From Seiridium cupressi (taxonomy: Eukaryota > Ascomycota > Sordariomycetes > Amphisphaeriales > Sporocadaceae): a stretch of 64,000 bases of DNA. Shown here one piece after another: positions 1 to 13,606 of the stretch. Each line of letters opens with the position of its first letter. Position 1 is the stretch's first letter. The position numbers and the translations under genes are program-made. The notes below the pieces were generated by a model. The model saw only the letters and a program-made list of their open reading frames with translations, made no database searches and was not told the origin of the DNA. The stretch is from positions 124,001 to 188,000 of the forward strand of contig JARVKI010000072.1 in NCBI GenBank assembly GCA_036674765.1. Direction: 5' to 3'.

Positions 1-3000
1 CCAAGGCCTGCCTCGATGAGAACATTGTATGGAAATCTGCCTGGTTTACGGTCTTGGTTGTAGAAGTTTGCAATCTATATCGACATTTTGAAACAGTAAA
101 GACAATCTATTATATTAAGCGATACGATGCAGGTGTCGTAAACACGGCCTATATCTATAAGGTTAATGGAATCATGTCGCTGATTGTATCTCGCTCAATA
201 ACTTGTCTACGATTAAAAGGTTGCCACGGTATAGTTCAGGAGAAATAAATGAGTGGTACCGACAGATGTGTTCGCGAGTCAGGATCATTGGATAAATTGC
301 AAGCCGATTATGGCCGTCGTGTACCTGTAGACAATCCCCAGAGTTTGAGGTCCCCCAGCCAAAATCTTAAATCCTCACCTAAAGCAATCATCAAGATGTG
401 CTACACTAATTTCGCTGGCTTTATAGACGGCTGGCTGAAGTTAAGATAGATACATCAGAGCCCATCAAGATCTAGAAACTGGAAAAGAAATCTAGATGGC
501 AAGGCGCTTCAAAGTGTGGTCAGCATGTGCATGACGTTGGCGAAAGCGTACGTAAGCTGTCATGCTTATATCTCTAAACCCTATCATACCACATCTTTGG
601 CTTTACTAGCTAACTGCTGAAACATTCGAAGCTCGATTATTGTAATATTTAGTCTATGATGCTGTAGAGCTGTACTTCATCTCCGAGACCGCAACAGTCG
701 GGTGTCTTGGCCAGCTGCTATCTAGATTGAACACGTACACAGCTATACAGATTCTTGCCATTCCTCCCAGTCCCAGCTTGACCAATCACCATATCACCTA
801 CTGTGACGGCTAGCTTAAAATTCCCCTAGAAGACATCAGAGAGACAGACTATGGTTTTTTTACCAGTATTTTGGGTATTAGGTGATGTGACTTGGAAAGA
901 AGAGAAAGTCCAGGCTGGTCAATCGCTTTGCGTATCAGCAGGGCATCAATGAGCGTTGGTTCGCATGAGGCGCCCCGGAATGTATCTTTCTCATCCAGTT
1001 AGATTGATATGAACATGGCTAACCCAGCCGAATGGACACTTTCTTATCATGAGGATCGCACATGGTCAGACTATACGGCCAATTCCAGGGATCACTCTGG
1101 CGCGGACCAGGTATGTAGAACGAAGGATTCAAGCGCTTTTCTACAACCTTATGACATGACTTGAAGTATTACCCCTTTGGATTCCTTCGTCCTCCGCCCT
1201 GAGACCGCACTAGGTCATCCTCCTGAAGTCTCGGGTCCGACTCCACGTGGCACTGCCTCGTCCGCATGAGTCACGGCATCGACCACCATGCTCCAAGGGG
1301 AGAGCATCTGTAATATGCTAAGATATCCAATTAAACTTCTTACCCATCAAAGCTGTCAAATATCATATGTCGCCTGCGACAATCCTGCGTAGTACATCAT
1401 ATATGGGTCTTTTTGACTGCTGTGCGGCTCAAGCACCGCCACCCCGATCCTTCGTGAGCCGTCAAATCCTATTTTTGGGGCCCGGACAGTGTAAATATAG
1501 AACCAAAGTGCATTTTCCACGTGGTGAGACCAAACGCTTATTCTTTTTTACTACTCCTGTCTTGCCTGAGATCGTGGAATCTTGGGTGCGTTGCGGCTCC
1601 TCCCGAGGCGGAATGCTGATGGGCAGGAGTTGACCGGCACCGTGACACCTGTTGAGCCTCAAAAGCAGAAAATGAACCAGCGACGGACCCGGTATCTATT
1701 TCTGTCCCACCGACATCTGAAAGTCCCTAGCCTCAAGTAATGCCCTGGCAACGAGGGTCCTTTCTTGGTGCTCGAGGCGACAGATTTGCGTTAGATCGAT
1801 GGGCATTGGTCCCATAACGAAGATAGGATATAAATAATCACGAATGATACAAGCATGACGGCTCGCTGGTCAATCACGCGCCTGTCGGTGTCGAATGCGG
1901 CCGATCTGGCTCTGTCGCCAAGTTCGATGATGGCACTACGTCGCAAAGGCATCCCAAGGAAGATTCCCGAAGCACAGCACAGCACAGCACAGCACAGCAC
2001 AGCCTTGAAAGTACCATGAGATCAGCCTAGCAATAGGAAAGGCGTTATCCAAAGAGGCAAGATGTACTCTGCGATATAGAATAGTACATGCGTTTAACAT
2101 GGATACGTGAGACATTGGTTTAACCTATCTGAGGATTCTATGTGCCTTGGTTCATGGGCACGCGTGTCTTTGGGAGGGAAGGGAGGAAAGAAGCAAGATG
2201 GCCATTATGGTAGTAACCAACTAACGTGATTTGTGTTATACTGTACTCATGATGATATCGCTCGTACTCTCATGTGCAAAGTTGATACTAGGAGTGTAGC
2301 ATAACTGATTACAAGCTCTACTTTGCGCTGACAAACATACATGATGCATCTCTCATGGTTTAGGAAGTTGTCACCAGGCTACGATGCAAGTATAGGTGTG
2401 ACTAGACGAAGCAGTACTTCTATGATGCTATCCCACATTTCAAGTCAAACGTCACACCGTTTTCAATGTCCTCAGAGACCAGCGTCGAAGCTCGTCCTGG
2501 AGGAAAGCCTGAGCAGCGAGCCTGGGCAGCACTGGACGCATGAACCCCTTGCCTAATGACTGGTTTCCCAACCGTGTGCTGAGCGTGTGACCCAACACTT
2601 GGAACCATAATCCGCTGTTGCCGTGTCACGCCCTCTCCAAAGCCATAAGGGCGACCGATTTCAAGGAACGGCCGAGCTAGTCTCAGCCGAAGATCCAAAA
2701 AGGTCAACGGATCTTGATATGTAGAAGGGGGCGTTACCTGGAAAGGGGAGTTACTAGATGGGGCTGCGAAGCCTGGGAATGTCAATCCGCCTTGCGCCTT
2801 CTGGAGCATGAACAGATGCTTGTAGCGATCTCTGGTAGTTCGCGCCCCATCAGATCATCAGCCCAGTTCATCCGGTTCTATCACATAGCGGAATGGATCG
2901 AGTTCACTAGGCAGATCGATTACTACACATCCACCGAACCGCGCACCTAAAAGTCGCTGCCTCTTGCCCACAAAAGCGCTCACTTACCACTACAGATTGG

Positions 3001-6000
3001 TTAAAAAGGGGGCTCTTTTCAGCTCGCAGGATTCACGACACTAGTCTAGAGCAGCAGATCCATCTAACCTAGCCCACAATGGCGATTAATGTGATTGAGG
3101 CGCTTGTTTAGACTACTCTCGTTGGTGTTATTGACCAGACCAGCCTGCTCCCAACGATTAACAGAGCCCTCACGGTTATCCGGATCGCCGTGGCATGCAA
3201 TTTGGACTCGCGGTCTGGTCTACCTACTCACGAAAGTCAGATATCTTGCTTCTTTCCTCTTTCGCCACCTTGGCTAGCTACCGGGTCGAGCGCCGCATGC
3301 CTTGGTTGGCGCTCTATAACAAGACTAAACAACTTGTCGGAGTGGTTTGTCCCCACGGGACGATGCCCGTTGGTTCCGTTACCCAGACCGCTCATAGCAA
3401 CTTTTGAAGGCTAAATTAGATCCCTTGGCGTAGCCTGTTCCTCATATTCGGGATTTGGTTTCCCTCGTGGCCTTTGCAAGGGAGGAATCCCGCAGGATTC
3501 CTTCTGCATGAGTAGGGCTCTGATCTCTGGGACGTCGAACGGATCTGATAGGAGGCAGTCGCGTGCGAGCGCCTCGTCGGGCATCTACAGGATGGACTCG
3601 CAGCGCCTTGCAGGGCCAAATAGCTCTTACAACAACCAAGTGTGTCACCCTCCTAATCTTGCAACCATGCTCGTGTTCTAGACGGAAGGGTAGTCCATCC
3701 CCGATGCACACGTGAGGCAAAGCAGCATCTCCTGTGCAAGAAGTATGGTGGTTGCCGACTTTTGTTGGGTGCATTTCCAATAGATGGGCTTTATGGTTGA
3801 CTAGACAGTCCGACTCACCAAGTCCATGACTACAAGGTACGCGGTTGACCATGTCCAGCACGAAGGCGGCTGCGAGATTTCCAGAGAGCGTATGCAATTT
3901 GACCACGTCGACGAAGGAATGATTGACGCTACGGCCCCACGTAGTCGCTTCACGATGCATCTGCTTTGTGCCAAATCGGATAGGGCAGGTCTGCCGGTGC
4001 TCACGAGAGATACATATATGCCCAGGGATGACCATCCATTACCCCGGCCTGCCTGCTTGACAACCCGGCATTTAATGCTGACTTTAAGGTAGCAAAGAGT
4101 TCGTGACTTGCCCGTCTAGCGTGCGGCTGACGTAGCGACTGCAACGCAGCGGCATTTGTGTCCTATAGCCTTGTCAAGCTGGGACCCGGAGTTTGGTTAT
4201 TCGCGCGAATCCTTGCCCTTTCGCGAATAGCGCAAGCATTTATGGTACATCTTGAGCAACTGCTACATCAGGCCAATATTTCAGGACAAACAATGCTCGC
4301 ATAAATGGTTGTGGCTGTATGCAACCGTCCGCGAGGGGAAAGCGATTTAGAGTTGAGTCTTGAGTGCGTCTGGGGGTGGGAGACACAAGTTCGCGTATGG
4401 TGGGAGTCGAATTAGTTTGCAACTAGGCGGGACTTGGCCCAGGAGATGACGAGCCACAGTGGCGGAATATTGCTTGCTTGCTGCACGTCGATTCAGGAGA
4501 GCTCTCAGGTGAGAGGTGCCGTCCGCCTTGATTGACCTGCGGATTAATACAAGGGCCAACAAAATTCCCTCAATCACAGCACGCCGTTTCCCCTAGGCCC
4601 CTTCTCCGCTTCTACGCAAGTGAGTTTGCGATTCCCACAACGGCTTGACGCCACAATAGGCCTTATGGCGTCAATGAGCACGAGCTGAGCAGTTCGCTGG
4701 CAGGATCTGCCGCCAAGGTTGCCTCTCTCGCTCGCAGAAACGTAATCTAAGAATAGGCATAGCACCAAGCGGGAGATCTCGGCCGAGGTTGCATGCTTTA
4801 ATGCGACGCTGGTAGGGTCTAGTGTACCTTAATTTTGCAGAGCCCTGAGGCCTGAGGCCCGGGGAGCTTCGTCGTATGGGCAATACTGGCTATCCCGATG
4901 CTTGGGAGGTGCTGACGAACGTTTCAAGACAGTGCCGACATGAAAGACTGAAAGCGAACACGTGCATTTCAAAAAGCGAATCATGTCGGACCTGACCCGA
5001 GGCCGCCTCACATGGGCCGCTTATTCTTCGCATGCAGGTCGCTGAGCACGTGGTGATCGGTCCGAAATGTGACGTTGACAACGTGAGTTACCCAGGTTCG
5101 CAGGCGGCAATGGGTGGCCTCGACTAGCAATGCCGCTGGTTTCCCACCGGGCTGGTCCCCAGGCCTTTCGGGACTTGGGAATCTTACCACGTCTGCCATA
5201 GTGGCCAAGAGCTCTCGGGACCGAGACGGGGGCCCGCCAGGACGCTAGATCAGGCTGAGTAATAACTGACATGAGATGGTGGCCCAGGTGAGGCGGGTAC
5301 TGGCGGACGGTATGTAGAGAGGAGAGGAGCCAGGCAGGGACTAGATGCGTAGATTGCGGCGGCAGATGGTGGATATGCCGACAAATCTCATCTTGCCGCT
5401 CCCGGCAACGGTTTCGATCTGTGCAAGCTGTCGTCATTGATAGACTAGCTGTCAATCAGATAGCGTCCCGGCAGTCTGCCAGCGACAACCGAGACTAACG
5501 AGTCGACAACTGGGGAGCCGCCACCCAATCATGGAGTCTATCTATGCGTGGAGAAGCAAAAATCCAATGCGCTTCAGTAGCGTCTCAGCCGCATTTAACG
5601 TGGGAATAGCACAGCAATGTTAGCGTTGTTGTTTGCCGAGCTGCTGCGGCGTCTTGAGTCGTTGCCGCTCTCCGCGTTCAGCAACGCGCCAGACCTCGTG
5701 ACTACATTCATCTCAGCCATCGTATATTCGTTCTAGCCATGGCGATTGTTGAGAGCCCAGGGTTCTGGGCGTGGCGGCCGTGCAGGTTTTGGCTTGTCAC
5801 TTGGCTGAGGATGCAATATAGCTCTATCTCGCGAGGGATACTCTCGCATAGCTTTGGCCTGTGGCGCTGGAGGTGAAACCGTCAGCTATTACCCATGGGG
5901 TTGCGCCATGGCTACACACTATGTTGTGATTGCTTGTATTCGTTACAGTGAACCCCCGAAGCAGCTCCGCCATGGTTCTGATGATTAGTAGTAAAACAGG

Positions 6001-9000
6001 TAGCGGCAGACTGTCACTATTCGGCCAAGAGAGACACCCCCGGAAGATCAGCACTTTTTCCACCCACCGCCACAGTCGTCGGGACATGGAGACTGCCCGA
6101 TTTGCCAGAGCTCGTTTCAAGGCCCAGACAGTATCGAGACCAACGGCCTGAGGCATACATGATGCTGTTTGGAGGGGCTGCATTTGGCGCTGTAGATCCC
6201 CCGTGCTAGACACGACCTAATTCTGCAATTTCGGCTCAGGCTTCCGCAGAGGCACTTTGTCGTTTGTGGCTGCTACCCTGTGCCTGACCGGCTGCATGAT
6301 CATTCGTGTCATGAGCAAAATCTGAGATAGATCTGGATGCGGCAGATACCATGAGGTGACACGGAACACCGCAGAAGCCGACATTCAAGGGATACCCACC
6401 TGAGAATATAGTCTAAAGCTGGGTTCCGATAAATGAAATGATGGCGTATATTAGGGCTCCTTCCTAACACTGGGTAAATTACCCCGCGCCTACTCGTTAC
6501 CGACCGACACGACGCGATGGTTTACTGCAGGAACACATGCCTGTCGCTTGGCCCCAGGGTCACAGATCCGGTGCTGCTGTGAACGGACCTCGACATGGCA
6601 TCGGTGGTTTGGTACCGGCTTCCAACCCTAGCTGCAAGAAGAAATTGCGTCGGTATAGTACCCTGTCTGCCTGCCTGCCTAGCTGCCAACAGCAACCCAC
6701 GTATGCGGCTCTCGCGTGCCCTTCTGCTGGCATCCTAGAAAGACCCAGACAATGGGGACAGACGTGCTGGGGATCCTGGGATTCCTTGGCCCAAGCAGGG
6801 TTCCTTTGGACAGCGACGGTCTCTGGTGGTTTCTGCACTTCTTTGGGATACCGAACATTCGAACTCGCACCTCGCTTATGGACTTTGATTGAAGAGGCAG
6901 GTGATAAAGCTCGGAACGTTCCTGGTGGAGAACGACCCGCTGTCAGCCCCGGGGAACTCAGCGGAACGGATTGCCGAACCTAATGCAAACTGGAATTCCT
7001 ACAGTAGTTAGTTCCACTCCAGGTTGGGATGCGAATCTGTAGATCCCTGCCCAACACAACTTGCACAGGAGCACTTCAGATGTGATGAATGCCCATGATG
7101 CGGTGGCTTCCAGAGAAAAGGTATTGCTCCTTCCTGCATGTCATGACATGAGGATGGGCCAGCTCGAATAAGCAGCTCGCCGCGTAGCGTAGCGGTTAGA
7201 TTCTCAGCTCTGTCTTTGCTGTGTCGTAGCTCCCGAAGTTTAGTGTTTTGTCCTGCGCGATTGAGTCTAGCTTTCAAGAATAACATCGGTACGCGGCAAT
7301 TGTCAGAAGGAAGGAAGGGGTCTTGCGGCACTGGACTGCAGGCTGCAGCGCATTGACCCTTGGGATTCCCCCGTCTTGAACCCTGGAGAGCATAACTGTT
7401 CACAGCATTTCCACCACAGTAGCCTCTCAACCTCAGGAATACCTACCAGTTTAGAGCAGGTTGTACAAAGAACACACCTACAAGTTGTCGAGACCCTTTT
7501 GTGGAAGTTTTCCATATAACAAAGAGCTGTCAAGAAGAGCCGAGGTTGCATTGCTCAGCCGCCAAAAAACGAGAGGAAGAAAAGAGCCAGCGTTAGAGCT
7601 GATAAAATATTGCTAGGCCTATTAATAGCAACGAATGCAAAACCTGGTCCTTAACGACCGTAACAATTCATGATGCTGCACATCGGAGTTATGACAGAAG
7701 TCAATCACGGCAGTTGCATGCAATTGGCCTATGACACGTCAACGTTGGTCGCATTACGTATGTGGGCAGACAGATAATTTCATTTATCGACACGCAGATG
7801 TTTGCATCTGGATCTTGGAGATCTTGTGTATTATGTTATGGAAGCAGAGTAAGGCACATGCGGTTTTTTTTTTCTTTCTACCTCTCTTTCCTTTTCGAGT
7901 ATTCTTTTTCGGCGTGGCTGAACTCTCTTTTCCTGAATGACTTATTAGACCAGCACGGCTTGACGCGGTCCGGACAAAGTGAGGGAGGAGGGAAAAAGTA
8001 ACAGATGTCCTCTGCCAACATTCGTTAGACGTGCTCTGGGACACTGAAATTTTTCGAAACTATCGAACTCTGCTTCGGCGGTCATGCGATGCCACCGGCG
8101 CATACCCCCCAAAAGGGAAGTCCGATCAGTTTACCAAGCACCGAGCCCTACAATTTGCTCAGTTCGGGGTCTGTGAGCTAAGAACTATTGAGAGCTTCTA
8201 GAAGCTCAAGAGCCGAGATTCTGATGACCAAGCTTTCTGCGCCGTCAATAGCCACGAAATATATGGCCGCGGTACGCGTGGCCACATGTAAGCACAACTT
8301 GGGCAATGCATTTGCAGCATCGTGCTGGAGGCCTCTCTTTCCTTTACTTCCCCTCTGGTCGTTTGCGTAGAGGAGTGAACATCATAGGTGAGTACTACCC
8401 ACAGACAATCTCGATGGCTGCTCAGCCAATCAGTGCCAGTCCCGTTTAACGGGAGAGTCGTTCGGTTGGTTCGGCAGAACGGCCGAAGTGTGTGACGGCC
8501 GTTCATGTTTCCTATTGCAGTAGGGTGCGACAAAGTTTATTACGTATACAATTCTTATGCGGGGCCAGTGGGACGATCGCCGTATAATTTATGTGTTACC
8601 ATTGCATAGGCCTCGGGCCTTAACAGCATTCCGAACTTCCAGCTGCTATCTATTTCGGAAATCGGATCGTGGAACGCACGGGCCAGGCCACACGGCCCAA
8701 CGGCTTTTGGACGTTGATCATAAGAGATCCCAGATCCCTATTATTGCGAAACGTCAAAAACGGTGAGAGTCCAATTTGCAGGGGGCCAACCGAGACCCAA
8801 CCCGTTCATCGACTCTCACCGTTCGCATGTGAATGTGGCCGCTTCGCTTGAGGGGGGCCTGTGTATCCGCCCGTTACCAATCTTTGAAACGGTATTTTCA
8901 TTCCTTGTTTGATGTCGCTTCAAGAGAGTCCTCGAGAGGGCGTCGCTGCGTCGTTTCAATGTCGGCCGCATTCTGTGTGCAGGGTAGTAGATACCACTTG

Positions 9001-12000
9001 GCGCAGGGATATTATGCAGATATGACCGCTTCCGCAGGCAAAGACAAACTTCCTTCGCCAGTTCTTCTGATGCCAAGCTGAAACAACGCAGGCACATTTC
9101 CAAGGGTCGCCTACAACGACTTGGGCGGGGAATGCCCATCCCCGGCCGGTAGTGCAGTGCATAACAGAGATGTCCTTATAGGCATGCATGTTTGTCCTGT
9201 ACCGGCATCCCCGCTGCCATCAGGTAAGTGGTAAATGAACCAGATGAGCCATCCCCTCACACGAGAACGTGCGGCGCAGCCCGGAGATACGACACGTTAC
9301 CTCCACGACTGGCGTGCTTGTCAAGCCTGACCGCCCAAAGACGGAGGGTTTCCTCGGGACCGCCATGACATATGAGTTGGCTATTCTTTGGTTGTTCTAT
9401 GGACTTTGTAAATAGAGAGCAAGTCGTATTGTCGCAGGATCAAGTAAGCTGCCGCACGGGGTCAGCCGCTTATAACGGAGCACCTATTGCAGTCATCGGA
9501 GCGCAATCCTCTGCAGCACATGCCGTAAGAACTGTTTTCGGGAGTTGCACTAGGGGGGTGCAACCTGGGCTGGGCGCCACAGCATGGCTGTCATACTCTC
9601 TGAACCTAGGGCTTTACATTCTCCGACTACATGTACTGCCGAGACTAGTCCAAAAGTCCCGCGCTTGTGGATAACCTAGATTATTACCCAACGGCATGGA
9701 AAGGAGGACCCCCTTTGATGGTCGACTAGGTCCTGGCAGCAGCAGGGTGGCATGGAGCAGGGAGATGCGAAAGTGATTTCATCGTCGGCATCACATCCGG
9801 CCTGAAAGGGTGCTCGGCTGCCGTCGAGGACAAGTCATTCGCTGCCGCGTATTCAGCCTGCTCAGATATGATGCAAGCTCCAGAGGCTGGTGGTTGCACT
9901 CCCTTCCCATCGGTGTCCTGTGTGGGGGATGGCAACAGGATCAATGACAACAACGAGCGACGACGACCATGACAACCCCGGCAGTCAGCTGGCGTGCTCG
10001 CATAACATGATACCTTCCGTTGCCTAGGCAAGGTCGAGGCGCTTGCGGCTGCACAGGATATCTGCACAGCTAAACGCGGCGATGGCGGCAGAGCGAGGAA
10101 ATGCAACCCCTAGGTGTTTGCAATTGTGCCTCTATTTTTCCATGCATTGCTCCAATATTGTAGTGACTAACTAGGTTAATTGGTTTCATGGTGTCGAAAC
10201 AGCTGGACGAAAAGGTAAGCGCCTCAAGGCTGATATGCCTTTTGACTACTTTCGCTAGGACCTCACGTCCCTGGGTTTCCGTTATCCATTGAGCCGGAGG
10301 GATGAATTCATCTCAATTCCCGAAAGCCCGTGTAGGCGAGTCAAACCATGACCCTTGGTCATCGGCCTAGCTCCCGATGCTTCGGCCGGCCAAGGCCCTT
10401 ACGTTGCTTGGGTGTACGTATCTGGTCCGGCAATTGCTCTGACAGCCGCCTGTAGGCTAGATGGCCGGAGGGGGGAAGGACTACGCAGTAAGCAATCAAG
10501 GAATATGCACTAATAAAGCATGCTGTTCTCCAACTACGCGCGGCGGCAGGCAAGTTATGGTGAGTTTCACAGCGACTCCAAGCAGAGGGAGGATTCAGAC
10601 GGCGCCATTTCGTTAATCACCACGGGCAATGGCAAGCAGCCAGCTCCGTCTAGCGCTCGCTATAATCAGCCTATCCCCTGTGTGGCGCGCTTTAGCGAGT
10701 TGGCTCCCCATTGGCAGATCCCTCCACAGCGGGCAGGCAAAGCAGATCTGCTAGTTAGGCTACTTGGTAATAAGCTCTGTTGCTTGCGAGCTAAGGAGCA
10801 GGAGATGTCAGACGGATGCCAGATGCCTGGTGCCACGGCCAACAGCCGGGGCTGACGCAGCAATTGGGCCGATCAACCTTGGACTTTGCCGGACCTTGTT
10901 TTTTTATTTGATTTTCCACGCGCCGTGTCGATGACTCTTGACATGTTGACAAGACGTTAGAGTGGGGTGCGAAGTCCAGCAGGGCTCACCAGGGGCGTGC
11001 CAGCACCATCACGGCAAAGCCCTATAGCCAGCAGCGCACCTTTACATCCTATGGCACATAGGTAGGCAGTATGGCTCCCCGAGGAGCTGGACGGCGCGAA
11101 GTATTAGCCTGTCCTGGGCTCTAGCGCACGGCGGCATATCTCCCGTCCAAGGGCGCTCGCTCGCGTGCGGCATGAGAGACCTCTTTCGGCAAAGTGTCAT
11201 ACCGGCCCCCCCCAGGAGGGTCATCAGAGCCACACCGGGGGAAGGTCTGAAGAAGGGGACTCTTCCTAGCCGGCGTCGCCAATAGGGAGGGCGTCCGAAT
11301 CATCTGGCACTCGAGCTGCGTTCGCATCTGATGATAACCGAGCCAGCGTGAACGTGGAAACCGGGGTCGGACGATTTTGTTGACACGTACATAATTGGCC
11401 TGTCGATTCCAAGGCCGAGTGGAAGCGTGGCAGGCGTAGCAGAAGGAAGTGCAGGGGGTCTCTTCCATCGTGCACTAGCAGTCCCTAGCCGGCCGCTACC
11501 ACGCGCTAGAAATAGACACAGGAGGGTCCCACAGGCACCCGGGGCGCTGGGAAGACGCTAACCAAGACGTGCCGGCGCACATGCGTCTTATTAGCCGTAA
11601 TATACCTCTGCTGTGGCTGCTGGTGGCCTGGTTAGTAAACAGGGAGGATCCCCCAGGTCTGGTGAGCCCCTCCGCCGGCCCAAGGAAAAACAATGCCTCT
11701 GTCTGTCTGCCTCTAGCGCCTCGTTCGCGGTGCCGGGATGCCGCAGAGCCATCATGGCATTTTGGGAGGGGCATTGAGATTACCTACTGACCACTACGTG
11801 CGTTATTGCGGATCTGCCATGTTCATGTTTACTGGGCCCCCGTCCGGCCCCTGACTCGAGGAGCTGAGGTGACGGGCTCGAGAGGGACGGACATTGCGCG
11901 TTGAGGACACCCTGACATTTCCAAACACCAAAAGAAGCCCTCCCCTCGGTGCGCCAGCTCCAGACGACACGATGCCGAACCCGGGCTCAGCTAGCCAGCC

Positions 12001-13606
12001 GTTGAACTCATGGGCTGCAACAACTGAAATGCAACGGTAATATCTAGGCCACAAATGAAGCGCCGCATCGCGTGCCAAGCGTCTGCTGGCCATGGCCCAT
12101 GGCTGTTACGGAAGACGCTGCTCGACCTTCCTATCCATGCCATGGTCACACGTTTTTGCATACGGAGGCACAGGAGAAGGGCCAGGTAATTGCCCGCCAA
12201 CTGCATCCTTCGACTCCATGTTACCTATTTGTAACTCGGGCTATCCATGGCCGGCATCCTCTCATCTCCTTCTCTACCCCATACATCATACCACCTCAGA
12301 TTTCCACCTAGATTTCAAGCCTCAAAGGACCCTGCGCCCGTGCTCGGGCCAATGACGAGTTGCATGGAGCCAGCAATTTTGTGCAGGCGATCCAGCCCAC
12401 AAGAAAGTGACCTTTTTTTCCCTCCCTGGTAATGCCACAGCCCCATCCTCGCACTCGTTGATGCTGGCTGTCCGAGGAGCAAAATCCCCTGGGAGTCGTC
12501 TTTGGGTCTACCGGCCGGTGATCCACACGTCCCATCGGTCAGCCGTATGTCATCACGGTTCACTGGCCCGCCTGCCAGGCATGTCCCTCGTTCAGTTCTG
12601 GCGGAGATTTTTTCCCCACTGCTCCCACAAGCTGCTGGGCTACTGGCTGCTGCTGCTCTGCTGCCGAGTGGCAGCCCACCAGTCTACGCCCCTTTAAGAC
12701 TGCTTCGCGAGCTCTGAATTGGCACATGCCGGGGGTTTACCTCTAGGCTAGTCTGGCCCTCTCCAGTGGTGCTGTCCTGCAGGGCGCCTTGCTCTTTAGC
12801 ACGTCCACAGCTGCGAGATACGTACCGCCTCCTTCGGGTGCCAAGACAATGATGCTAGCACTATCAAAGTCGGTGCCGATACCCAGCCAAAGGGTCGTCG
12901 ACTGGGGTCATGAGTCTCGCTCGCTTGCCGATGTACACACAGTCAAATTCACGGCCGAGTCTACCCTGTTCTGGACATGGTGCGCCCCAGCCAGGACAGC
13001 TGCTGCGTGGGTGTAAGTCGACTAGTAGAAGCACACAATAACTAACGTATTACATCCTGCTCGGAATTCCCGTTTCATCTGCCCTCGAATGATACTTTCT
13101 CTACTCCGCCAGCCCAATACTGTAGTTATACTCGCCGAACGACACCGAGGCGTCGGACGATGCTTACTTTCGCCGCCCCATAAGACAAACGCCTGGCCCT
13201 TCCTCTGGGACAATTCACCTCTGTTGGATCCCAACTACACCTTACGACCCTGTCTGTATAAGCATACACTGGCGGTAACGATTTCTAGATTGGGCTGTTC
13301 TTCTCACCCCCTCGCCTCGACACCGCGTCGACATTGATTATCACCACGACTGATTCTCGGGGCGCCTATTTGACAAATCAATCCGGCTTTGGAACACTTG
13401 CCGCCACGTTGGTATTGGGTTGTTCAGAGTTGCAGGTACATCGCCAGCCCGAGCTGCGCCGTGCTAGAACGCCCAGTCGGCAGACTCTCGAACAAAAAAA
13501 GGTGCTCGGGTTCCAGTCACCGTACCTGAGCCCTGCCTTGAAAGACAGCGTCGGTCCAGTCCTGGTCTGGACATGCTTATAAGCTTGTCCACTTTGCGCC
13601 GTCTCA
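1..13606. other. Gene desert, left end
   Basis: No supported gene in 13.6 kb. Open frames here are short (longest 197 codons), have no recognisable domain, and occur on both strands as expected by chance. No splice-linked chain of frames resembling a fungal protein was found. Base composition is close to even, with some GC-rich patches around 11-12.7 kb, so this is not a typical AT-rich relic of repeat-induced point mutation. It holds one pentanucleotide microsatellite and a tRNA-like A-box, listed separately. Diverged or lineage-specific sequence cannot be excluded by eye. Confidence 0.6.
1971..2000. repeat. (AGCAC)6 microsatellite
   Basis: Six perfect tandem copies of the pentamer AGCAC, followed by a further AG. 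A simple sequence repeat inside the left gene desert, likely polymorphic in copy number between strains. Confidence 0.95.

Noticed and set aside
2420..2809. 129-codon frame on the minus strand
   Set aside because: No domain, no start context or splice partners; treated as chance.
3442..4035. 197-codon open frame on the minus strand in the left desert
   Set aside because: No recognisable domain, composition unlike the confirmed genes, overlapping frames on the other strand, and a length within what chance allows in 64 kb of near-50% GC DNA.
6537..6983. 148-codon open frame on the plus strand
   Set aside because: Low-complexity, no homology recognised, competing minus-strand frames, no plausible neighbouring exons.
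7185..7290. tRNA gene
   Set aside because: The A-box matches but the B-box and acceptor-stem pairing are missing.
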